Source of the DNA: Actinobacillus sp. GY-402
GTDB lineage: Bacteria > Pseudomonadota > Gammaproteobacteria > Enterobacterales > Pasteurellaceae
NCBI RefSeq assembly: GCF_014843355.1
Contig: NZ_CP062137.1
Coordinates: forward strand, 1,116,001 to 1,180,000
Length of the DNA stretch: 64,000 nucleotides
Direction of reading: 5' to 3'
In this document: in pieces, positions 34,978-45,016 of the stretch
Layout of the letters: every line of letters starts with the position of its first letter
How positions within the stretch are numbered: position 1 is the stretch's first letter
Program-made: the position numbers and the translations under genes
Notes under the pieces: generated by a model
What the model saw: the letters and a program-made list of their open reading frames with translations, nothing else
Databases searched by the model: none
Told to the model about the DNA's origin: nothing

Positions 34978-35241
34978 CAAAAATCGGCGTGATTATATCC
35001 TAATTAGCCTTAATATTCTAATCTTACCGCTAAGTTGACCACTCTCCTTTTGCGGGTTTCATCGAACATCCTATAACAATTAAGCAACGCATTTTGATAG
35101 GTTTTGAATAAAACGGCCGGACGCCGGAATAAAAAACTCCGCAAAATCCGACCGCACTTTTAACGCCAAAATATAAAGTGAATTTTATAAGAAAATACAA
35201 TTTATATTCGGTTATCGCTAGCGTTTAGTCGCTCCATTTGA

Positions 35242-35304
35242 CAAAGTGCGGTCAGATTTTTCGAAGTTTTTTTCATAAAAATCGAAAAATCTGGCCGCGA
35301 CTTG
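35242..35304 (-). terminator. Large hairpin after infB with one intact and one degenerate uptake-signal arm
   Basis: The arm at 35242-35264 carries an intact AAGTGCGGTCA plus GATTTTTCGA. The arm at 35282-35304 is the complement of CAAGTCGCGGCCAGATTTTT plus CGA, a decayed uptake signal. The inner 12 bp (CAGATTTTTCGA) pair perfectly. Located 38 bases past the infB stop. Confidence 0.65.
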
Positions 35305-35341
35305 TAAAGATTGGCGCGTTATAACAGGTAAAAACGTTTAA

Positions 35342-37855
35342 TTAAATCGAACGTTTAACCTCCACCACTTCAAACACTTCGATTTGGTCGCCGACTTTGA
35401 CGTCGTTATAGTTTTTCACGCCGATACCGCATTCCATGCCGTTACGCACTTCGTTTACGTCGTCTTTGAAGCGGCGCAGAGATTCCAATTCTCCTTCAAA
35501 AATCACCACGTTGTCGCGCAATACGCGGATTGGGTTGTTACGTTTCACCACGCCTTCCGTCACCATACAACCGGCAATCGCACCGAATTTCGGATGACGG
35601 AATACGTCGCGCACTTCGGCCAAACCGATAATTTCCTGTTTGAATTCAGGCTGCAACATACCGCTCATCGCCGCTTTAATTTCATTGAGCAGTTCGTAAA
35701 TGATTGAATAATAACGTAAATCGATATTTTCATTTTCAATCACACGACGAGCCGAAGCGTCCGCACGAACGTTAAAGCCAACCATAATCGCATTTGAGGC
35801 GGCCGCTAAAGTGGCATCCGTTTCCGTGATACCGCCCACACCGGAACCGACCACTTTCACTTTCACTTCATCCGTTGAAAGTTCCTGTAACGCTTGGACG
35901 ATAGCTTCCACCGAGCCTTGAACGTCGGCTTTTACAATCACGTTCAATTCCGCCACATCGCCTTCGTTCATATTGCTGAACATATTTTCCAGTTTCGCTT
36001 TTTGCTGACGGGCAAGTTTCACTTCGCGGAATTTACCCTGACGGTATAACGCCACTTCTCGGGCTTTTTTCTCGTCGCGTACGACGGTCGCTTCGTCACC
36101 CGCCGCCGGCACGCCGGAAAGACCCAGCACTTCCACAGGAATAGACGGACCCGCTTCATCGACATCTTTACCGTCTTCGTCGCGCATCGCACGAACGCGG
36201 CCGAATTCAAAACCGCAAAGTACGATATCGCCGCGTTTCAATGTGCCGGACTGAACCAAAATAGTCGCCACCGGGCCGCGGCCTTTATCCAGGTAGGATT
36301 CAATCACGACACCGCTTGCCATGCCGTCTTTCACGGCTGTCAATTCAAGCACTTCGGATTGCAACAGGATGGCGTCAAGCAAGTCGTCCACGCCGGTTCC
36401 TTTTTTAGCGGAAACATACACAAACTGTACGTCGCCGCCGAATTTTTCCGCCACCACGTCATATTGCAGCAATTCCTGTTCGACACGATCCGGATTGGCT
36501 TCCGGTTTATCGATTTTATTCACCGCAACGACAATCGGCACGCCCGCCGCTTTCGCATGCTGAATGGCTTCAATGGTTTGCGGCATCACACCGTCATCCG
36601 CCGCTACAACCAGCACCACGATGTCCGTTGCTTTCGCACCGCGTGCGCGCATTGAGGTAAATGCGGCATGTCCCGGTGTGTCTAAGAAGGTAATCATTTT
36701 ACCGTTGGTTTCAACGTGATATGCACCGATGTGTTGGGTAATTCCGCCGGCTTCGCCCGCCGCCACTTTCGCCTTACGGATATAGTCAAGCAACGAGGTT
36801 TTACCGTGGTCAACGTGTCCCATAATGGTCACTACCGGCGCACGTTGTACTTTTTCGGCATTTACGTCACGATCTTCCAATACCGCTTCTTCAAGTTCGT
36901 TTTCTTTGCGCAGGATCACTTTATGACCGAGCTCTTCCGCGACTAATTGGGCGGTTTCCTGATCAAGCACTTGGTTGATGGTCACCATTTCACCCATTTT
37001 CATCATGGTTTTAATGATTTCCGTCGCTTTTATCGCCATTTTATTCGCTAATTCCGCGACGGTAACGGTTTCACCAATCACCACATCGCTTTTCACGACC
37101 TGAGCCGGTTTGGTGAAAGCTTGTTGCAAAGCACTGCTTTTTTTGCCTTGTTTACCTTTGCCTCTCACGTCTTTTTGATTGCGACGATCCGCATTGCGCT
37201 CATCTTTCGACCCGTTATCGTCACGACCGCCTTTTTTCGCTTTGGTCACTTTATTTTTACCGGTACGAGCATGGCTTTCACGACGGCGGTTGTCTTCGTC
37301 TTCCGCTTCGCGGGCATAGCTTGAAGTTAAATGGTAATCGGAAAAATCATCCGAATCATTGTGATTGTCAACATTATCCGCAGCCGCTTCGGCATAGCGT
37401 TTCGCGTCTTCCGCCGCTTTACGGGCTTGTTCTTCCGCTTTTTGGCGGGCTAATTCTTCCGCTTTACGGCGAAGTTCCGCTTCTTCCGCTTTACGTTTTT
37501 CTTTTTCAGGATCTGCCGTTTTTACGACCGCACTTTTTTCCGGTTTCACTTCTTCTTTTGCCGGTTTAGCCGCTTTTTCCTGGGCTTTTTGTGCGGCGGC
37601 TTTTTCCGCTTTCGCTTGCTCCGCTTTTTCGGCTTCCGCCTTGGCTCTTGCCTCGGCTTCTTCCTGTGCTTTCAATTTTGCCGCTTCCGCCTCTCTGATT
37701 GCCGCTTCGGTATCGATTTTACGGGATTTGCGGACTTCAACTTGAACCGCTTTCGCTTTTCCGCCTGCGGTCGTTGCGCTGACCGTAGTTTTTTCGCGCC
37801 GTTTTAAACTCAGTTTTTTTGGTGCGTTTTCCGCATTTTGTTCTTTTTCTGTCAT
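35342..37855 (-). CDS. infB: Translation initiation factor IF-2
   Basis: 837 residues. A GTPase that brings fMet-tRNA to the 30S subunit and promotes subunit joining. Layout: N-terminal domain; a long Ala/Glu/Lys-rich charged linker (roughly residues 55-180); a second IF2 N domain ([25 protein letters not shown]) near residue 270; GTPase domain with [17 protein letters not shown] and NKIDKPEA between about 345 and 460; then domains II, III and the C-terminal fMet-tRNA-binding domain. A TAGGAG ribosome binding site is present. It follows nusA after 12 bases, one operon with rimP-nusA. An uptake signal lies in the linker (~37527), where it encodes part of the low-complexity sequence. Confidence 0.97.
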   Translation of the reverse strand: MTEKEQNAENAPKKLSLKRREKTTVSATTAGGKAKAVQVEVRKSRKIDTEAAIREAEAAKLKAQEEAEARAKAEAEKAEQAKAEKAAAQKAQEKAAKPAKEEVKPEKSAVVKTADPEKEKRKAEEAELRRKAEELARQKAEEQARKAAEDAKRYAEAAADNVDNHNDSDDFSDYHLTSSYAREAEDEDNRRRESHARTGKNKVTKAKKGGRDDNGSKDERNADRRNQKDVRGKGKQGKKSSALQQAFTKPAQVVKSDVVIGETVTVAELANKMAIKATEIIKTMMKMGEMVTINQVLDQETAQLVAEELGHKVILRKENELEEAVLEDRDVNAEKVQRAPVVTIMGHVDHGKTSLLDYIRKAKVAAGEAGGITQHIGAYHVETNGKMITFLDTPGHAAFTSMRARGAKATDIVVLVVAADDGVMPQTIEAIQHAKAAGVPIVVAVNKIDKPEANPDRVEQELLQYDVVAEKFGGDVQFVYVSAKKGTGVDDLLDAILLQSEVLELTAVKDGMASGVVIESYLDKGRGPVATILVQSGTLKRGDIVLCGFEFGRVRAMRDEDGKDVDEAGPSIPVEVLGLSGVPAAGDEATVVRDEKKAREVALYRQGKFREVKLARQQKAKLENMFSNMNEGDVAELNVIVKADVQGSVEAIVQALQELSTDEVKVKVVGSGVGGITETDATLAAASNAIMVGFNVRADASARRVIENENIDLRYYSIIYELLNEIKAAMSGMLQPEFKQEIIGLAEVRDVFRHPKFGAIAGCMVTEGVVKRNNPIRVLRDNVVIFEGELESLRRFKDDVNEVRNGMECGIGVKNYNDVKVGDQIEVFEVVEVKRSI

Positions 37856-37867
37856 ATTCTGCTCCTA

Positions 37868-39403
37868 TTACTCACCAAACCAACAGATATTACGAGCCGC
37901 CATAATTAAGTCTGCCGCTTTTTCCGGACTCAATTCTTCAATGTCCGCCAAATCGTCTACGCCTTGTTCGGCAAGCGCTTCCAGAGAGGTGATTTGTTTT
38001 TCCGCCAATTTAAATGCAATGTGGCGTTCCATTCCTTCCAGGTTCAGTAAGCGATCTTCAATCTGCGCATTTTCCAACGCCTTTTCTTCCGCCAGTGCGG
38101 CTGCCGTAATGGCGTCTTTTGCGCGGGTTTGCAGTTCTTCCACTAAATCTTCGTCTTCAAGACCGTCAATCGCCGTTAATTCGCTCACCGGCACGTAAGC
38201 CAGTTCTTCTAATTTAGTGAAACCTTCGTCCACCAGGATTTGTGCGAAATCTTCGTCGATTTCAAGTGCGGTCATAAACAGATTTAAAATTTTGTTATCT
38301 TCCGCCTGATGTTTTTGCGCTAATTCTTCGGTGGTCATCACATTCAACGTCCAGCCGGTTAATTGGGTGGCAAGACGAACATTTTGTCCGTTACGACCGA
38401 TTGCCTGCGCCAAATTGCTCGCTTCCACCGCAATATCCATGGAATGATTGTCTTCATCCACTACGATGGAACTCACGTCCGCCGGCGCCATCGCGTTAAT
38501 CACATATTGTGCCGGATTGTCGTCCCAAAGCACGATATCCACACGTTCACCGCCGAGCTCATTGGTAATGGACTGCACACGGGAACCGCGCATGCCTACG
38601 CAGGCGCCTACCGGATCAATGCGTTTATCGCTGGATTTCACCGCAATTTTTGCACGGGAACCCGCATCACGGGCGGAACCTTTAATTTCGATAATTTGCT
38701 CGCCGATTTCCGGAACTTCCAGGCGGAATAATTCTTCCAGCATAATCGGTTTAGCGCGGGTCACGAACAATTGTGCGCCTTTGCTTTCCGGGCTGACTTT
38801 GTAAAGCACGCCGCGTACGCGATCACCCGGGCGGAAGTTTTCACGCGGAATCATATCTTCGCGCAGGATCACCGCTTCGGCTTTTGCCGGATCTTCTTTG
38901 TTGCCAATCAACTCAAGAATGATGTTTTCGCGATTCACTTTTTTTACCGTGCCGATAACAATTTTGCCTTCTTCATTGATAAATTGTTCCACCACTTTGC
39001 TGCGTTCCGCATCACGGATTTTAGTGCTGATCACCTGACGGGCGGTTTGCATGGTAATACGATCGAACGCCACGGATTCGATTTGATCTTCAACAACATC
39101 GCCGAGTTGAATATTCGGGTCATCCAAACGCGCCGCTTCCAAAGTAATTTCGCGCGTCGGATTCACCACTTCTTCCACAACGGTCCAGCGACGGAAAGTA
39201 TCAAATTCGCCGGTTTTCGGATCAATCGCTACGCGAACGTCAATTTCAGAAGGTTTATCCACGCCCAAACGTTCCTGTTTTTGCGCGTGTTTTTTCTTGG
39301 TCGAAAGCGCAATCGCCGCTTCCAACGCTTCAAAAATTACTGCTTTCGGTAACGCTTTCTCGTTTGATACGGCTTCCGCCGCTAATAAAATTTCTTTGCT
39401 CAT
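37868..39403 (-). CDS. nusA: Transcription termination/antitermination protein NusA
   Basis: 511 residues. RNA polymerase-binding N-terminal domain, S1 domain ([22 protein letters not shown] near residue 145), two KH domains ([16 protein letters not shown] and [16 protein letters not shown]), then two acidic repeats and a C-terminus ending in ARNICWFGE, which matches enterobacterial NusA. It modulates pausing, termination and antitermination of rRNA operons. Slightly longer than E. coli NusA (495). Second gene of rimP-nusA-infB, 26 bases after rimP. The ribosome binding site is weak (TGGG about 15 bases upstream), so coupling to rimP translation is possible. Confidence 0.97.
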   Translation of the reverse strand: MSKEILLAAEAVSNEKALPKAVIFEALEAAIALSTKKKHAQKQERLGVDKPSEIDVRVAIDPKTGEFDTFRRWTVVEEVVNPTREITLEAARLDDPNIQLGDVVEDQIESVAFDRITMQTARQVISTKIRDAERSKVVEQFINEEGKIVIGTVKKVNRENIILELIGNKEDPAKAEAVILREDMIPRENFRPGDRVRGVLYKVSPESKGAQLFVTRAKPIMLEELFRLEVPEIGEQIIEIKGSARDAGSRAKIAVKSSDKRIDPVGACVGMRGSRVQSITNELGGERVDIVLWDDNPAQYVINAMAPADVSSIVVDEDNHSMDIAVEASNLAQAIGRNGQNVRLATQLTGWTLNVMTTEELAQKHQAEDNKILNLFMTALEIDEDFAQILVDEGFTKLEELAYVPVSELTAIDGLEDEDLVEELQTRAKDAITAAALAEEKALENAQIEDRLLNLEGMERHIAFKLAEKQITSLEALAEQGVDDLADIEELSPEKAADLIMAARNICWFGE

Positions 39404-39429
39404 TTATTTAATTACCCAGTTAACAATGA

Positions 39430-39885
39430 TTAAAATTTTGGAATGATATTGGCTTTTTGAATATTACCGAAAACAAAAACCTGCGGTTGCCCGTCGACGA
39501 TTAACGTCACCATATCGTTTTCAATTTTTTCCAATTTACCTTGCCATTTGCGACGATCTAACATCGGAATACGCAAATGAAGCGCAATGTCTTCACCGAT
39601 AAAACGTTCGTATTGAGACAAAGTAAACAACGGACGATCCAATCCCGGCGAAGAAACTTCCAGATTGTATTTATCCGCGATCGGATCTTCCACATCCAGA
39701 ATCGCACTCACCTGACGGCTGACATCTGCGCAATCGTCCACAGATACGCCGCCTTCTTTATCGATAAACAAACGTACCGTCATAAAACGGCCGGCACGCT
39801 GACATTCTATCCCCCAAAGTTCGAAGCCTAAGTCTTCCACCGAACCTTGTAGCATTTCTTGTAAATTTTGTTCTAATGTTGCCAT
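39430..39885 (-). CDS. rimP: Ribosome maturation factor RimP
   Basis: 151 residues, typical of RimP (formerly YhbC), needed for 30S subunit maturation. Conserved blocks: [24 protein letters not shown] in the N-terminal domain, [23 protein letters not shown], and [15 protein letters not shown] at the domain junction. A good ribosome binding site (CGGAGAA) precedes the ATG. First protein gene of the nusA operon, downstream of initiator tRNA, the same arrangement as metY-rimP-nusA-infB of E. coli. Confidence 0.96.
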   Translation of the reverse strand: MATLEQNLQEMLQGSVEDLGFELWGIECQRAGRFMTVRLFIDKEGGVSVDDCADVSRQVSAILDVEDPIADKYNLEVSSPGLDRPLFTLSQYERFIGEDIALHLRIPMLDRRKWQGKLEKIENDMVTLIVDGQPQVFVFGNIQKANIIPKF

Positions 39886-40006
39886 TTATTCTCCGTAAGA
39901 CAAACCTGCGGGTTCATCGCTTAACCATAAAAGTGCGGTCAATTTTTGTGATGTTTTTTGTCGAGAAAATCCCACCGATAACGGTTTCATGCGGATTTCA
40001 GACATA

Positions 40007-40028
40007 AAAAAAGGGCGTAAAGCCCAGT
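40007..40028 (-). terminator. Second terminator downstream of initiator tRNA
   Basis: Minus-strand CTGGGCTTTACGCCC followed by TTTTTTT. It lies about 30 bases past the first tRNA terminator and 120 bases before rimP. The stem is short (4-5 bp), so it may be leaky. Confidence 0.55.
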
Positions 40029-40055
40029 GAAAATTTCCAAATTTTACGTACAAAA

Positions 40056-40080
40056 AAACCCAAATTTCAAATTTGGGTTT
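40056..40080 (-). terminator. Intrinsic terminator after initiator tRNA
   Basis: Perfect 12-bp stem AAACCCAAATTT/AAATTTGGGTTT with a one-base centre (so a few central pairs open as loop), with TTTTTTTG following on the minus strand. Located 38 bases past the tRNA CCA end. Confidence 0.85.
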
Positions 40081-40097
40081 CACTGAACCTTTATTTC

Positions 40098-40117
40098 CTT
40101 CTCAATCCGATGAGAAG
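40098..40117 (-). promoter_or_regulatory. Hairpin directly after tRNA 3' end
   Basis: CCTTCTCA...TGAGAAG forms a 7-bp stem that begins on the base next to the encoded CCA. No T-run follows, so a 3' trailer processing structure is more likely than a terminator. Confidence 0.5.
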
Positions 40118-40194
<77 letters not shown>

Positions 40195-40257
40195 TCCGAA
40201 ATATGGGGCGTATTATACATAAAATTCAGGTCATAGCAAGTTTTTATTATTTTTTTG

Positions 40258-40380
40258 TTAAAAATTTATGCCCGTACCAATCCCGACGCCGGCCCCTCCG
40301 TTATTGGCACCGAATCCGCCAGATACGGAACAACCGGACAAAAGTGCGGTCAAAAGAAACACCAAAATGACTTTTTTCAT
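40258..40380 (-). CDS. Very small Gly-rich lipoprotein
   Basis: 40 residues, too short for usual gene calls. MKKVILVFLLTALLSGCSVS is a lipoprotein signal with lipobox LSGC (Cys17), followed by a 23-residue mature peptide rich in Gly and Asn (GGFGANNGGAGVGIGTGINF). AGGAT lies about 7 bases before the ATG. An uptake signal (TTGACCGCACTTTTG) is read in frame as the LTALL part of the signal peptide. Divergent from the YceB-like gene and just upstream of initiator tRNA in the same direction. It resembles the tiny lipoproteins of the entericidin kind in size only; function unknown. Confidence 0.65.
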   Translation of the reverse strand: MKKVILVFLLTALLSGCSVSGGFGANNGGAGVGIGTGINF

Positions 40381-40487
40381 TGATTTATCCTAAAATTAAT
40401 GACAGATTTTTTCACGAAGTTGAACTGCGGATTCATATGTTTTCACGCCGTCCGAAACGCTTCGCTACCATCAAACGAGACATATAT

Positions 40488-41039
40488 ATGAAAAAATTTA
40501 TTCGCCTGTTTTTGCTCAGTTTATGCTGTTTTCCGTTATTTACCCAGGCTTTTTCCATCAGCGAAGAAGAAATCAACGCTTATCTGGCGAAAAAATCCGA
40601 TATTAGCGATAAAGTAGGCTTTCCCGGATTGTTTTCCTTAGATTATAAGTTGCAGGATTTAACCACTAAAATCGGCCAAAATGATAAAGATCGCGTGGAA
40701 ATCAGCGGCATTGTGGACGGTATTTTGGGTATTCAGCAAAAACAAATGGCCGGTAAACTGGCCATGACCATCGACACCATTCCTTACTACGATGCGGAAA
40801 AAGGATCCGTTTATCTGAAAGACATCCGTATTCTGAAATGGTCCGGCGAACCGGACAGCTATATGCAGCAATTACAGGGCGTCATGCCGTTTATCAGTCA
40901 AAGCGTGGCCGCATTGATGAGTACTATTCCTATCTATACGCTGGATGACACCAAGCCCCGCGATGTACTGATTAAAACCTTTGCCAAAGGCATTCGAGTG
41001 GAAAAAGGACGTCTGGCGCTTGATGCCGGCGTTTTATAA
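40488..41039 (+). CDS. DUF1439 family exported protein (YceB-like)
   Basis: 183 residues from the ATG at 40488; the reading frame stays open back to 40380 but the upstream part is not protein-like. The signal sequence MKKFIRLFLLSLCCFPLFTQA has a cleavage site before FSISEEEINAYLAKKS, which matches the start of mature YceB (a YTITEQEIN-type motif). YceB is a lipoprotein; here the two cysteines lie within the hydrophobic core and a classical lipobox is doubtful. The central LDYKLQDLTTKIGQNDKDRVEISG and C-terminal part follow the DUF1439 pattern, a lipid-binding-like fold of unknown role at the outer membrane. Confidence 0.78.
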   Translation: MKKFIRLFLLSLCCFPLFTQAFSISEEEINAYLAKKSDISDKVGFPGLFSLDYKLQDLTTKIGQNDKDRVEISGIVDGILGIQQKQMAGKLAMTIDTIPYYDAEKGSVYLKDIRILKWSGEPDSYMQQLQGVMPFISQSVAALMSTIPIYTLDDTKPRDVLIKTFAKGIRVEKGRLALDAGVL

Positions 41040-41075
41040 AACGTCGTAGACTGCCAATACGGTCAACGTCAGATA

Positions 41076-41804
41076 TTATTTAGCTAACAATGCCTGAATG
41101 TGGCGCAGTTGTTCGACGTTAGTGAGGAATTTTCCTACATCCTGGGTTTCCGGCTTATGAATGTAAGGAATGCATCCCAACAACGGCGCCGCAATTCTAC
41201 TGCTGAGTAAATCAATAATCTCCGCATAATGACCTAACCCCGGATTAATCCGGTTTGCAATCCAGCCTAATACCGGTAATCCCATATTTTCGATAGATTG
41301 CACTGTCAGTAAAGCGTGATTGATACAGCCTTCTTTAATTCCTACCGCCACAATTACCGGCATCTTGTGCTTCGCCACCCAATCGCCAAAGGTAAACCGT
41401 TCATTCATCGGGCTTAGCCAACCGAAAGATCCCTCCACCGCCACGGCGTCATAAGTTGCCGTTAAACGCGCCAAATCCTGATCAATTTTATCCAGTTTAA
41501 TACGCCCCTTTTCCGCCGTAATCATCGGTACGGTTTGCAAAAAGGTATAGCTGTTAATATCGCGATAAGACACGTTTTCTTTTGTGGAATTCTGCAGAAT
41601 CAATACGTCGCGATTGTCCTCGTCGCCATAATCGTTTTTCGGATCGTCCAATGAATCCGCGTACACGGGTTCGTCCTGTCCGCAGGCGATAGGTTTAAAA
41701 CCGACAATTTGCGTGCCCATTTCCTGCAGTACCTGAATAATGGCACGGCTACAAATGGTTTTGCCCACGCTTGTATCTGTTCCGGTAACAAAAAAAGTAC
41801 GCAT
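41076..41804 (-). CDS. bioD: Dethiobiotin synthetase
   Basis: 242 residues. It closes the ureido ring of dethiobiotin from diaminopelargonate, CO2 and ATP, the step before BioB. The P-loop GTDTSVGKT is at residues 8-16; the GFKPIACGQ motif near 38 and [13 protein letters not shown] near 120 are the family's substrate-binding regions. Sequence style resembles the second, separate BioD of Enterobacteria and Pasteurellaceae rather than an operon-encoded BioD, and no other bio gene is adjacent. The ribosome binding site (GGGGGA) lies inside a hairpin. Same direction as hemA, 89 bases after it. Confidence 0.92.
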   Translation of the reverse strand: MRTFFVTGTDTSVGKTICSRAIIQVLQEMGTQIVGFKPIACGQDEPVYADSLDDPKNDYGDEDNRDVLILQNSTKENVSYRDINSYTFLQTVPMITAEKGRIKLDKIDQDLARLTATYDAVAVEGSFGWLSPMNERFTFGDWVAKHKMPVIVAVGIKEGCINHALLTVQSIENMGLPVLGWIANRINPGLGHYAEIIDLLSSRIAAPLLGCIPYIHKPETQDVGKFLTNVEQLRHIQALLAK

Positions 41805-41809
41805 ATTTC

Positions 41810-41827
41810 CCCCTAAATTTATAGGGG
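41810..41827 (-). promoter_or_regulatory. Palindrome masking the bioD ribosome binding site
   Basis: CCCCTA-AATTTA-TAGGGG is a perfect inverted repeat (6-bp stem, 6-base loop that is itself partly palindromic). Its GGGG arm next to the start codon is the bioD ribosome binding site. This could restrain translation or be a protein binding site. Confidence 0.45.
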
Positions 41828-41893
41828 CTAATTCTACGTGAATTAATCGAGGAAAATATTGAGCTGACGCAAAGTTTGCGTGATTACCGTTAA

Positions 41894-43201
41894 TTATTTT
41901 TCAATAACGGATAAGAAATGTTGCAACCCTTGGCTGTCTCCCTGTTTTACCATGGTTTGCATCACTCGGGTCGGCGAATGAAGCAATTTATTCATTAACT
42001 TGCTACTAAATTCTTCCAAAATTTTGTCCGCACTTTCGCCCTGAGACAGGGAAAGTTGCGCTTTTTCCAGCAATTCGCGGCGAATTTGATCCGCATTCTC
42101 ACGATAAGCGCGAATAAGATTCGATGCCTGATGAACTTTTAACCACTCAAAAAATTCCCGGCATTCCTCGGCAATGATACTTTCCGCCTGCTCGGAAGCT
42201 TTTTCCCGTTCGGACAAATTGTGGCTGATGATATTTTGCAAATCATCCACCGTGTAATGATACACGCTGTCCAGCTTGGCAACGTCTTCTTCTACATCGC
42301 GCGGCACCGCAATATCCACAATCAGAACGGGTCGATAACGACGCCGAATTTGTGACTGTTTCATCATTTCGTAAGAAATCAGCGCGGTCGGGCTGCCTGT
42401 TGAAGAAATAACGATATCCGCCTGATTTAAGCCCTGTTGCAATTCGGATAACGACAATACCTCAATAGACGCCGATTCCAGCTTTTCCACCAAGACTTCC
42501 GCCCGTGCCCGCGTACGATTGGCAATCACCAGTTTTTTCACACCGTGACGCAACAAATGACGCGCCACCAGCTCAATGGTTTCACCGGCACCGACCAACA
42601 GAATAGTCAACTCACGCAAACTTTCGAAAATCTGACGCGCCAGACTACAAGCGGCATAAGCGACAGACACGGCGCTCTCGCCGATATTGGTCTCGGTACG
42701 CACGCGTTTTGCGGTAGCAAAGGTTTTTTGGAATAAGCGAGAAAGTTCGCTGGAAATGCCCGCACTTTGTCCGTTCTGATGCTGCGCCTGATAATATGCT
42801 TCCGCAAGCTGATAAGCCTGTTTCACCTGGCCCAGAATCTGCGGTTCGCCCAAAATCAGGGAATCTAAACCGCAGGCCACACGCATTAAATGCATTACCG
42901 CCTGTTGGTTCTGATAAAAATACAGGCAATCCTGCAAGTCGGTTAATTGAATTCGATGAATTGCCGCAAACCACACTACGCATTCATCAATCCATGCGGC
43001 GGTCTGTTCGGGTTGGATAAATTTATTATGCAGATAAATTTCGGTGCGGTTACAGGTTGAGAGAATCACGGCGTTTTGTGCCAATTTCAGTTCTTCGATT
43101 TGGTTCAATGCCGATAGCCGTTTTTCTTCCGAAAACGCGACTTTTTCACGCAACGCAACCGTTGCGGTTTTATGATTGATACCAAGCACTAAAATTGTCA
43201 T
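41894..43201 (-). CDS. hemA: Glutamyl-tRNA reductase
   Basis: 435 residues. It reduces glutamyl-tRNA to glutamate-1-semialdehyde, the first committed step of C5-pathway haem synthesis. The catalytic cysteine is in [14 protein letters not shown] near residue 50; [21 protein letters not shown]-type substrate motif near residue 110 (here [16 protein letters not shown]), the NADPH-binding [16 protein letters not shown] near 195 and [12 protein letters not shown] near 300 follow, then the C-terminal dimerisation helices. A complete C5 pathway enzyme here means the organism does not rely wholly on external haem precursors, unlike H. influenzae. Confidence 0.95.
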   Translation of the reverse strand: MTILVLGINHKTATVALREKVAFSEEKRLSALNQIEELKLAQNAVILSTCNRTEIYLHNKFIQPEQTAAWIDECVVWFAAIHRIQLTDLQDCLYFYQNQQAVMHLMRVACGLDSLILGEPQILGQVKQAYQLAEAYYQAQHQNGQSAGISSELSRLFQKTFATAKRVRTETNIGESAVSVAYAACSLARQIFESLRELTILLVGAGETIELVARHLLRHGVKKLVIANRTRARAEVLVEKLESASIEVLSLSELQQGLNQADIVISSTGSPTALISYEMMKQSQIRRRYRPVLIVDIAVPRDVEEDVAKLDSVYHYTVDDLQNIISHNLSEREKASEQAESIIAEECREFFEWLKVHQASNLIRAYRENADQIRRELLEKAQLSLSQGESADKILEEFSSKLMNKLLHSPTRVMQTMVKQGDSQGLQHFLSVIEK

Positions 43202-43305
43202 TTTGTTGAATCGCCGGCAGGGCGCACTCCTCGAAATCGCTTACGCTGTAAAAATCCCGTTATTCTAATCAATTCGAATAACGGGAGCAAATTGCAGTCG
43301 GCAGA

Positions 43306-44916
43306 TTACCTCTGATTAGGTAATTCCGTACTCCGAAAAAGATCTTTACTATACACCGCCGATGTCGGATTATTCACATCAAATCCGCGGACGGAAGGAT
43401 GGATATACACCGCCCGCTGAGCCTGATACAAAGGTAAGAAATAGCGTTCCTGCTTCACTAAATGTTGAATTTTCTGATAAAGTGCGGTCCGTTCCGCTTC
43501 AGTTTTTGTAGTAAGCGATTGTTCCAGCCATTGATTAATTTCCGTATTATCAATACCCGTTTTATTATCCGGATATTGCCCGTGCAACAAGTTAAAGAAG
43601 GCGGAAGGATCGTTATAATCCGCACACCAGCCCGAACGAATCACCTGAAACTCGCCTTTTGCCTGCTTCTCCAGCAAATCGGCGAAAGAAACCGGTTCCG
43701 GCGTGACATGAATCAATTCGGATTGAGACCAAGTGCGGACTAAACGATTTGCAATATTTTCCTGCGGATAACCGCGATCATAGGTCAAGGTAATATGTAA
43801 CGGATTTTCCGCCGAAATGCCGGCTTGCTGCAATAACGCTTCCACAACGCTCGGCTGCCACGCCTGATTTTGTTCCGTTTGCATATGACGCGGCAAAAAA
43901 TCACTCAACGGCCAGGCCGGCAAATGTTCATTCTGCACGATATACTGGGACGAAATCATCGAAACCAGCGCCGTTCTGACCGCCCGTTGACTCAATTTGG
44001 CATCCCGCAGATTAAACTGATAGAAATAAGTACAAAGCGTCGGAAAATAAGTAGCCTGCGAGGTATTTTTCGGCGATTCAAGCCAATCAACCGAATCCGG
44101 CGATTGGTCGTCCGACATTTTTTCATAAACCACCGATTGAAAAGCCACATTGGCTTCGTTCCAATAAGCGGGATTTTTATTCAGGAAAATCCGATTGCCC
44201 TGCTTGCGAATAAATCTATAAGCGCCGTTACTCAAAAACTCCGTCGGCATATCGCCCCGCGTCGGTAAAAACGCCGCATGCGCCAGCATTTTCGGCAGAT
44301 ACGGCGTCGGTTTATCCAGCTCGATTTCTAAAACGTTCTCATTCACCGCCCGCACGCCAAGCTGCTCCGGCGATAATTGTCGCGCCATGACGGCTTGCGA
44401 ATTCAACAGATTAATATAGGAAAGATAATTCTTTAACGGGCTATCGGACTGCGCAAGTTTCCGCCAACTGTCCACAAAATCCCGCGCCAGCACCGGTTCG
44501 CCGTTCGACCATTTTGCCTGCGGACGTAAGTGAAAGCGCCAAAGTTTATCATTTTGGCTTTCCCAACTTTCGGCCGCGCCCGGTAAAATATTGCCCTGCG
44601 CGTCTAAAATCACTAAACCTTCCAGTAAATCCCGCAAAAAATCCGCTTGTTCAACATTGTTCATGCTCAGCACATCCAAAGTCAGCTCGCCGTATACGCC
44701 GCGAATCAGCTGATCCTGCGTCCGTGCCGGCGACGGAAAAGCCGCTTGTGACATTTCGGCTTGGCGATTGGCTTCTATGCCGGATAATTTTCGAGCGAAT
44801 TGCGACAAAGGTTCACAGGCGGATAAAGCGCCAGCCGTAAAAAAAACTATCAAAAAACGTACCGCACTTTTCCATGAAAAAAGCCGTCGTGAAATAAAAC
44901 ACCAAATACGTTGCAT
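43306..44916 (-). CDS. OppA-like solute-binding lipoprotein (SBP family 5)
   Basis: 536 residues from the ATG at 44916; a TTG six codons upstream is less likely. The signal sequence has a lipobox GALSAC near residue 35, so the protein is probably lipid-anchored. The remainder matches peptide-binding proteins of the OppA/DppA group: GLVILDAQGNILPGAAESWE, FHLRPQAKWSNGEPVLARDFVDSW near residue 140 and KNPAYWNEANVAFQSV near 260. Relatives bind oligopeptides, and some Pasteurellaceae members bind haem or glutathione. It is an orphan: no permease or ATPase genes adjoin it. The signal region carries an uptake signal (~44862) read as KSAVRF. Confidence 0.82.
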   Translation of the reverse strand: MQRIWCFISRRLFSWKSAVRFLIVFFTAGALSACEPLSQFARKLSGIEANRQAEMSQAAFPSPARTQDQLIRGVYGELTLDVLSMNNVEQADFLRDLLEGLVILDAQGNILPGAAESWESQNDKLWRFHLRPQAKWSNGEPVLARDFVDSWRKLAQSDSPLKNYLSYINLLNSQAVMARQLSPEQLGVRAVNENVLEIELDKPTPYLPKMLAHAAFLPTRGDMPTEFLSNGAYRFIRKQGNRIFLNKNPAYWNEANVAFQSVVYEKMSDDQSPDSVDWLESPKNTSQATYFPTLCTYFYQFNLRDAKLSQRAVRTALVSMISSQYIVQNEHLPAWPLSDFLPRHMQTEQNQAWQPSVVEALLQQAGISAENPLHITLTYDRGYPQENIANRLVRTWSQSELIHVTPEPVSFADLLEKQAKGEFQVIRSGWCADYNDPSAFFNLLHGQYPDNKTGIDNTEINQWLEQSLTTKTEAERTALYQKIQHLVKQERYFLPLYQAQRAVYIHPSVRGFDVNNPTSAVYSKDLFRSTELPNQR

Positions 44917-44967
44917 AAAATTAATACCGGACAAGCGGACAATCCCCCAAGCAAGCTCCCAAAAGAA

Positions 44968-44996
44968 AAGGCCTTTGATAGCGTATCAAAAGCCTT
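44968..44996 (-). terminator. Intrinsic terminator after slyB
   Basis: Minus-strand AAAGGCTTTTGATA-CGC-TATCAAAGGCCTTT with one mismatch, followed by TCTTTT. It ends the eight-gene run that begins with yoaA. Confidence 0.8.
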
Positions 44997-45016
44997 TCAA
45001 ATTGTCACGTCAGCAA

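Larger units (their letters stand above)
34943..35341. other. Non-coding gap between infB and rbfA
   Basis: 399 bases without a plausible gene. It holds a single uptake signal (GACCGCACTTTT, about 35150-35161), the large hairpin with a degenerate uptake-signal arm just past infB, and the short hairpin before rbfA. In E. coli infB and rbfA are also separated, with rbfA read from the same operon. Confidence 0.6.

Noticed and set aside
39886-40083. 65-residue minus-strand ORF abutting rimP
   Set aside because: It spans two terminators and an uptake signal and ends exactly at the rimP ribosome binding site; the protein is not similar to anything and is basic low-quality sequence.
40380-40487. 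Longer start for the YceB-like protein
   Set aside because: The extra 36 residues are charged and unlike a signal peptide, whereas the ATG at 40488 opens directly onto a normal signal sequence.
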